A stretch of 64,000 nt of DNA from Lepus europaeus (taxonomy: Eukaryota; Chordata; Mammalia; Lagomorpha; Leporidae), in assembly GCF_033115175.1 (NCBI RefSeq), contig NC_084827.1, forward strand, positions 173,663,401-173,727,400, in the 5' to 3' direction. The position numbers and the translations under genes were made by a program. The notes under the pieces are model-generated. The model was given only the letters and a program-made list of their open reading frames with translations. It did not search any database and was not told where the DNA came from. This document shows, piece after piece, positions 58,851 through 64,000 of the stretch. Every line of letters starts with the position of its first letter. The stretch's first letter is position 1.

Positions 58851-60889
58851 AACACTATGTGGTCTTGACATTGGAATTTGTACATTTATTTGGGTAAAGA
58901 ATAGTTTGTTTTGTTTTGCTTTGTTTGCATTATTTCTTTCAAAGCAACATGTGGTCCTTACATATTTTAATGGGACACAATACGGTTTACACTGTATCCA
59001 CTTGTAATGTACTTGATTGCACTGCAAGCTGACTTTGATGGAAGGAAATACGGGAATCTGAACTTTTCATTATTTTCTAAAAATGGAATTTGTTAAAGTC
59101 AGCACTTATGGGATGCATTGGAAAAAAATATACCATCTGGATATCAATAACACATCAAGATCCCTCAAAATATCCTGTTAATTTATGGCAGTGTACTTCT
59201 TCATGTCGGGAAATTATAAAATCACCCAGATACTGCCACAGAAGGTAATATAAAATGTGTTTGACCTGCGAGGATCATAATGTGAGACCTGCTAATTAGG
59301 ACAGCTGCTTCCATTAGAAAAGCAATTTAAGGACATTCTTCCTGCTACATGAAAAATATGAGACAAGTGACTGCAACACGGTGCTATTTTGACATCATTG
59401 GCCCATCAATCACATTTACATGTGTGACAATGCTATTTGAATTGCATGTGAAGACAAACCAAATCACAAGTGTCATGTTTCAAAAGAAGGAGAGGGGGCG
59501 GGACTGGCAGAAATTTGGGCCTAGGTCCAAGAGTTGAATGTTCGTTTCATTTTACATCTGATATCCAGTCAGGGATGCCTTGCCTGCCTTTCACAGAATC
59601 CCTTGTCAAGACACAGATACTGGCAGGACGACCTCCGTGGGATGGAAAGGACTTTCAGCAGGAGGCCACAGGTTGAGAACGGATGGAACAGACAGTGGTA
59701 TTGAGAAACTAGTTGAAGAAAAAAATGTCCTTTCAGAGACTGGTTGTGAATACTCAGAATAACATAGGTAAAAGCATAGATGCCTTGGGGGTAATATAAT
59801 TTTGAAAATCATTTACTTCTCTTAGTGAACTTTTGCATGACATTTGCAAAGCAGTTTACTAAGCAATCCATCAAATGTTAATTCCGTTTTGGAGACCAGA
59901 AAATTGAAACAAGAAGACTGTGACTTGACAGAAATAAAACACTGGAATTATCTAGTGACCTCCACAGTCCATGATTTCCTTAATAAATCACAGTGCAGTA
60001 CATAGATCTGCACATGCAATGTTTTATTTATTCCATTTTTGCTGTAATGTATGAGCTTTCCAGCACTGCAGGGATGAGCTATTAAGATTCTGTTTAAACA
60101 ATCAGTGGATCAAGATTTTGGTCAGGACATCATTTATTTCTTGGAAAATGTGACACTTAAGTGAATAAATTCCAGCTATTCTTTCCTCCAAATGACTTCA
60201 GTTCCATTTCAAATCTGGCAACCGGCGTTTTCCCGAGTACTGGAACTTGAGGCAGCCTCCAGGGTCCTGATGTGACTGCCATGGGAGTGGATTCAGACAG
60301 GAGCTAGCGCTAGACGCCTGCCTGCCTTCTCCTACCTCCCTACATTCCACCAGCAGCTGGACCAAAGACGACTCATCTATGCCAACTCTGAAAACATGAC
60401 ATTTTGATGATCTGTAAATCATAATGCGCTTGGCGATTCAGAACTTACTATGAGCTGCTTATGGAAGCTATTCAGAATGTTTTTTGAAGAGAACGTTTCA
60501 TACCACCCATGAACCATCTTATTCAATTATTCAGCCAATTCTCCACAGCACTTCCTGCAAAATGACATCTTCTATATTGAAAAAAAAATCATGCCTATAC
60601 CGATACAGACAAGAGATAACTGCTATAGCAGTAAATTATTTTCCAGCCATTACAAAATTAACATGGAACTATAGAGAGAGATACAATTTTTTACTGACAA
60701 TACACAGAAGTAATGGTTGTGATGTTTGTTTAAAAGTTTGCATATATTTCTACAAAAAGTAAGGCAAGCCTAAGAAAGTCCAAGAGGTAGTATGGACATT
60801 TCAAATCCCAAAGACTTAAAAAACTCTGAAGTCCCTAGAACATGATATTGGCTTAAAATTTGCTATATGTTCAATCCTTCATTAACCTT
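58851..60889. other. unassigned, apparently unique DNA
   Basis: The longest stretch on the right side without a recognisable repeat. No open frame of note. 59180-59480 contains 'gacctgctaattaggacag' and 'ttccattagaaaagcaattt', homeodomain-type TAATTA/ATTAG cores, which alone do not prove an enhancer. Confidence 0.4.
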
Positions 60890-60893
60890 TACA

Positions 60894-60970
60894 GATATAT
60901 ATATATATACAATATATATAAATATATATATAAATATATATAAATATATATATAAATATATATATACAAT
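60894..60970. repeat. (TA)n / TATAAA-rich low-complexity repeat
   Basis: About 75 bases of AT alternation with repeated 'atatataaatatata' modules. Confidence 0.93.
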
Positions 60971-61306
60971 ATTCAAATTTCGGTAAAGAAAACAAAATAA
61001 GTAGAAGAAATTTGTAGAAGAAAAATAATATAAATTAGTTGGCTTAAAAATTGAGATGATCAATAGAAAAATTTTTCTTTAAAATAATTTCATCATCCAT
61101 TGATGAAAAATAAACAAATTAATTAAACATTGAAAAAAATTAGACAAAATATCAGAAACTATCATGAAGACATACGTCAAGTATTGTATAAAATTGAAAA
61201 AATATATAAAAGAAAAAATATGAGCTGTTCTTTCATCTTGATTGTACCATTTATGGCACAAGAGTTGTTAATATTCATGGAATTTCATCCATTTATTTCT
61301 TCATTG
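60971..61306. other. unassigned AT-rich spacer
   Basis: Nothing recognised. Strongly AT-rich. Confidence 0.35.
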
Positions 61307-61325
61307 CTACTTGTGACTCTTTTCT

Positions 61326-61626
61326 TAAAGATTTATTTATTTATTTGAAAGGCTGAGCTACAGAGTGAGAGAGAAAGAGATATCTTCCTTCCACTGGTTC
61401 ACTCCACAAATTCCTGTGACAGCCAGGCCAAAGCCAGGAGCCAAGAACTTCATCCAGGTCTCCTACATAGATGGCAGGGATTCAAGTACTTAATCCACCA
61501 TCTCCTGTTTACCAGACACATTAGCAGGGAGCTGGACTGGAAGTGGAGATGCACTGAAATGGTGCTCCAATACAGGATGCTGGTGTTGCAATCAGAGGCG
61601 TAACTTGTTGTACAGCAATACCCACC
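61326..61626 (-). mobile_element. CSINE, minus strand
   Basis: 'aaagatttatttatttattt' tail complement, 'tccactggttcactccacaa', 'caaagccaggagccaagaac', 'gcagggagctggactggaag', and head complement 'acttgttgtacagcaatacc'. Flanks 'acttgtgac' (about 61308-61316) and 'gcttgtgac' (about 61630-61638) suggest the target duplication. Confidence 0.9.
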
Positions 61627-61641
61627 TCTGCTTGTGACATC

Positions 61642-62360
61642 TGTTACCAGTAACGGAGGGGAGGGAGGTTGCAGGAGCAGGATTCATGGGTTCTTTTGCT
61701 CAGCTTAGTATAGAAATAAAGAGACAAGAAGCAATTTGCAAAGAAACCAAAACTTTTATTTGACAGAAAAGCAACTTTTATTTGATTGGCAAGCAACAGG
61801 AAAAGCATCTAGTCTGAGAGGAGACCAGGCAGAGTGCCCGAGTGGGACACTGGCTTTGTGTAAGTGTCCTGGGCTTTTAAGGCAATGGTGTCTGTTCACT
61901 CGCTCATTCTATTGGGGGTGCACCTTGGATGGGAGTTTCACGGATGTGTGTTGATTGGCTTGGAGCTCATGGAGATAGCAGAGAAGGGAGGGTGCGGTCG
62001 CTTGGAGACTGTCTCCTTAGCGGCTCAGCTCCTCCTCTGCTAGCGCTGGGTAGAAGAGTGCAACTAACTTGAAGGCAGGATTTAAAACTTCAAGATGGCT
62101 GGGATCTCCCGGAGCCAGTCCAACTTTCCCCAGGGGCTCAGCCCCTTCCTCTGCCAGCTCTCAGTGAAAGATTGCATCCATCCTGAAGATGTGATTTAAA
62201 GCAGCAAGGACACACATGCAGCACAAGAAGTTATTAGTGGGGGAGATGCCGGTCGGTCTGAGCCAGGCTTTCCAGCCACAGCTGGCAGCCTGCTTGTGAA
62301 GGACTTTCTCCCTCCTTCTGAGGGGCCCACAGACGCCAGCCCCACTGGACAGCCCCAACA
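61642..62360 (-). repeat. LTR-like repeat, fuller copy, minus strand (copy 2)
   Basis: On the minus strand it would start 'tgttggggctgtccagtgg' (62358 leftwards) and end '...ttactggtaaca' (61642), so TG...CA termini. Inside, in order, are CCAAT-type boxes (complement of 'tgttgattggcttgg'), a TTAAAAG box (complement of 'gcttttaaggc' near 61873) and AATAAA (complement of 'tttattt' near 61755). I found no second LTR or interior, so it is probably a solo LTR. Class uncertain, and the target duplication was not resolved. Confidence 0.6.
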
Positions 62361-63009
62361 TCTAACAAACCATTGCCTTATGCAATGTCACAACTGGTGG
62401 GTACACATTCTGCTTATAGTTTTCTATTTTTATCTCTCACACTTAGCTCTAAGATGGTGTGTAGTGTGAGGAAGCGGCCCAACTAATTTCTTCAGATATA
62501 CAATTGTTTCAGGGCCATGTGGGATATAGACTAATCTTTCCTCATTGAATTGCCTGGGCACTCTTTTCAAAATCCATCAGTCATGAGTGCTAAGGGTTTA
62601 TGTGTGGACTTTCAATATATTCTATTGATGGGTAGAACTATTCTTAAACCAGCCCCTCATTGTTCTGACTGCTGTAGTCCTAGACAGAGAGATGGGATTT
62701 AGGGAGCCCTGTGCCATTGGTCACCCTTACTCACTTACTGTCACTCTTAACTGAGTGTACTGGATGGGTGATGGCTCACATACCAGTGTAGAATTTCTTG
62801 AATAAATTTTTCCACATTTGCTATATACACTTAGGACAATTTTTAATGACATGGCTTGTGGAATTTTTGAAATAATTATTACCAGTTATGAGTGTTTCAT
62901 TGGGGTAAGGATCTACATGCCCTTCACATCAGCATTTCAGAAATTTCTTTTTCTGTTTTTACTTTTCAGTTTTGACCATTGCTATGATTATGTTCAAGTC
63001 CACTGATCT
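62361..63009. other. unassigned DNA
   Basis: No gene or repeat recognised. Confidence 0.4.
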
Positions 63010-63540
63010 TTTCTCCTGGAGTGTCTACTTTTCTGTTAAGTAACCAATGAATGCTTCATTTCCCATATTATATTTTTCATCTCCAGGGGATCTATTTAAT
63101 TCCTTTGATTATATATTCCATTTTTCTCATCAATATACTCTTGATTTTCTTTAAATCTCTTATTATATTTAGCATAATAAAGGCTTTCATTGCTTTTGAC
63201 TGCTAATTCCATCATCTCTGTTATTTTTGGTCCATTTCTGTTGATTGAATTTTCCCTTAGTTACAGTTCACATTTTGCTACATTTTTGTAGGTCTTATAA
63301 TTTTTATTACATGCTGAGAGTTCCAAATATTATGTACTTGTACTTCATATTTTTTACAGAATGTCAGAATGCTTTTTCCCAAAGTTAGTTGGTACTTAAT
63401 AGCTTAACCATTTTGAGGCTCATTTTTAAGCTTTCATAGAATAGGTCAAGGATAGCCTTTGCTTTAGGGACAATTTAACCCAACTACTAAGATGTGCCCT
63501 GCCTGGGGTCTCCATTGAATGCCCCGGAGACTTTCAACTT
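63010..63540 (-). mobile_element. probable old L1 fragment (5' region), minus strand
   Basis: 'ggctttcattgcttttgact', 'gctaattccatcatctctgt', 'tttctgttgattgaattttc', 'cacattttgctacatttttg' and 'ttattacatgctgagagttc' resemble, in reverse, a 5' part of old mammalian L1. Decayed. The assignment is from memory of the family. Confidence 0.45.
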
Positions 63541-64000
63541 CTATTCATTATGAGTTGTCAGAGCCATGTGTGGGCTCTGGGATTTTTTTCAGCTGATAGC
63601 ATCTTGGCTCTTCTTTGCTTGGGCTCAAGGAATTTCTCCTTACATATATGTACATCAACACTAGCAAAAGATTCAAGTGAAAAATATGTGGACATTTCTG
63701 AAATTCTCTTCTCCTGTCTAGGTCCCTCATATCCTGTTTTCTGATTGCTTACGTTGAAGCATAAATCTGGTCTATTTTGTGTCATATCCTATAATTGAAT
63801 CATCATATAAGCTTTCAAGAAGGGGAGTCATAATATGAAAGCAACAGCTTACGAAGATGGGATTGAAAACACAAAATACAAGGAAATGCAAGCCAATCCC
63901 TAGTCTTGACTAGCTGGCAATTTAATGTAAATTTTCAACATTTTCTATTAAAATGCACTGGGAGAACAAAGTTTCCCGTTTTAAAGACTTTATTGTGTAT
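63541..64000. other. unassigned DNA to window end
   Basis: Nothing recognised. Confidence 0.4.

Noticed and set aside
58649..59027. Phe/Leu/Ser-rich frames on the minus strand resembling a membrane protein
   Set aside because: Translation of the AAAG microsatellite complement.

Overview
The window is non-coding, repeat-dense mammalian DNA, most probably European rabbit (Oryctolagus cuniculus) or a close lagomorph. The species call rests on about 20 copies of the tRNA-derived lagomorph C repeat (CSINE), on LINE-1 elements whose 3' ends resemble rabbit L1, and on a GAPDH retrocopy whose protein reads like rabbit GAPDH. I found no intact host protein-coding gene, no spliced exon series that I could support, and no CRISPR or prokaryotic feature. 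The region looks like a gene desert or a large intron built up by successive retroposition.

Layout. 1-4.7 kb: unique AT-rich DNA, three CSINEs (two nested head-to-head) and old MaLR-type LTR pieces. 4.7-11.9 kb: an almost complete but coding-dead class I (gammaretrovirus-like) endogenous retrovirus. It has two ~525 bp LTRs, a tRNA-Pro-like primer-binding site, a polypurine tract and a 4-bp target duplication, and it sits inside the 3' end of an old L1. It is followed by a GGAG/GGAA purine tract. 14.9-17.7 kb: a minus-strand L1 3' stub, then a 3'-truncated minus-strand L1 with a complete 5' UTR and an open 345-codon ORF1. 18-27.4 kb: mostly unassigned DNA with CSINEs and a MER2 DNA transposon. 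27.4-28.2 kb: an internally deleted L1 that carries a short 3' transduction. 29.9-30.9 kb: one Tigger-like element nested in another. 32.75-34.54 kb: CSINE, GAPDH processed pseudogene and L1 3' end stacked at one site. 38.2-51.3 kb: old L1 debris, then an old plus-strand L1 split by a much younger near-complete 6.9 kb L1 (40964-47827). That younger copy has a broken ORF1, an ORF2 with only two premature stops, and two tandem L1 3' ends. 53.6-64 kb: two copies of a reverse-oriented LTR-like repeat, L1 fragments, L2, a MER5-like hAT fragment, simple repeats and unassigned DNA.

The only parts with coding interest are retroelement ORFs: L1 ORF1 at 15773-16810 is open, and L1 ORF2 at 42568-46398 is nearly open. 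The scientific value lies in the insertion history. Target-site duplications seen directly in the sequence order several events: old L1 before the ERV, old L1 before the young L1, L1 tail before the GAPDH retrocopy, and a plus CSINE before the minus CSINE in its tail. I did not find a previously undescribed system. The most unusual structures are the L1s with 3' transductions or tandem 3' ends and the L1 that joins 5' UTR directly to 3' UTR. Repeat family names come from recognition by eye and were not database-checked.
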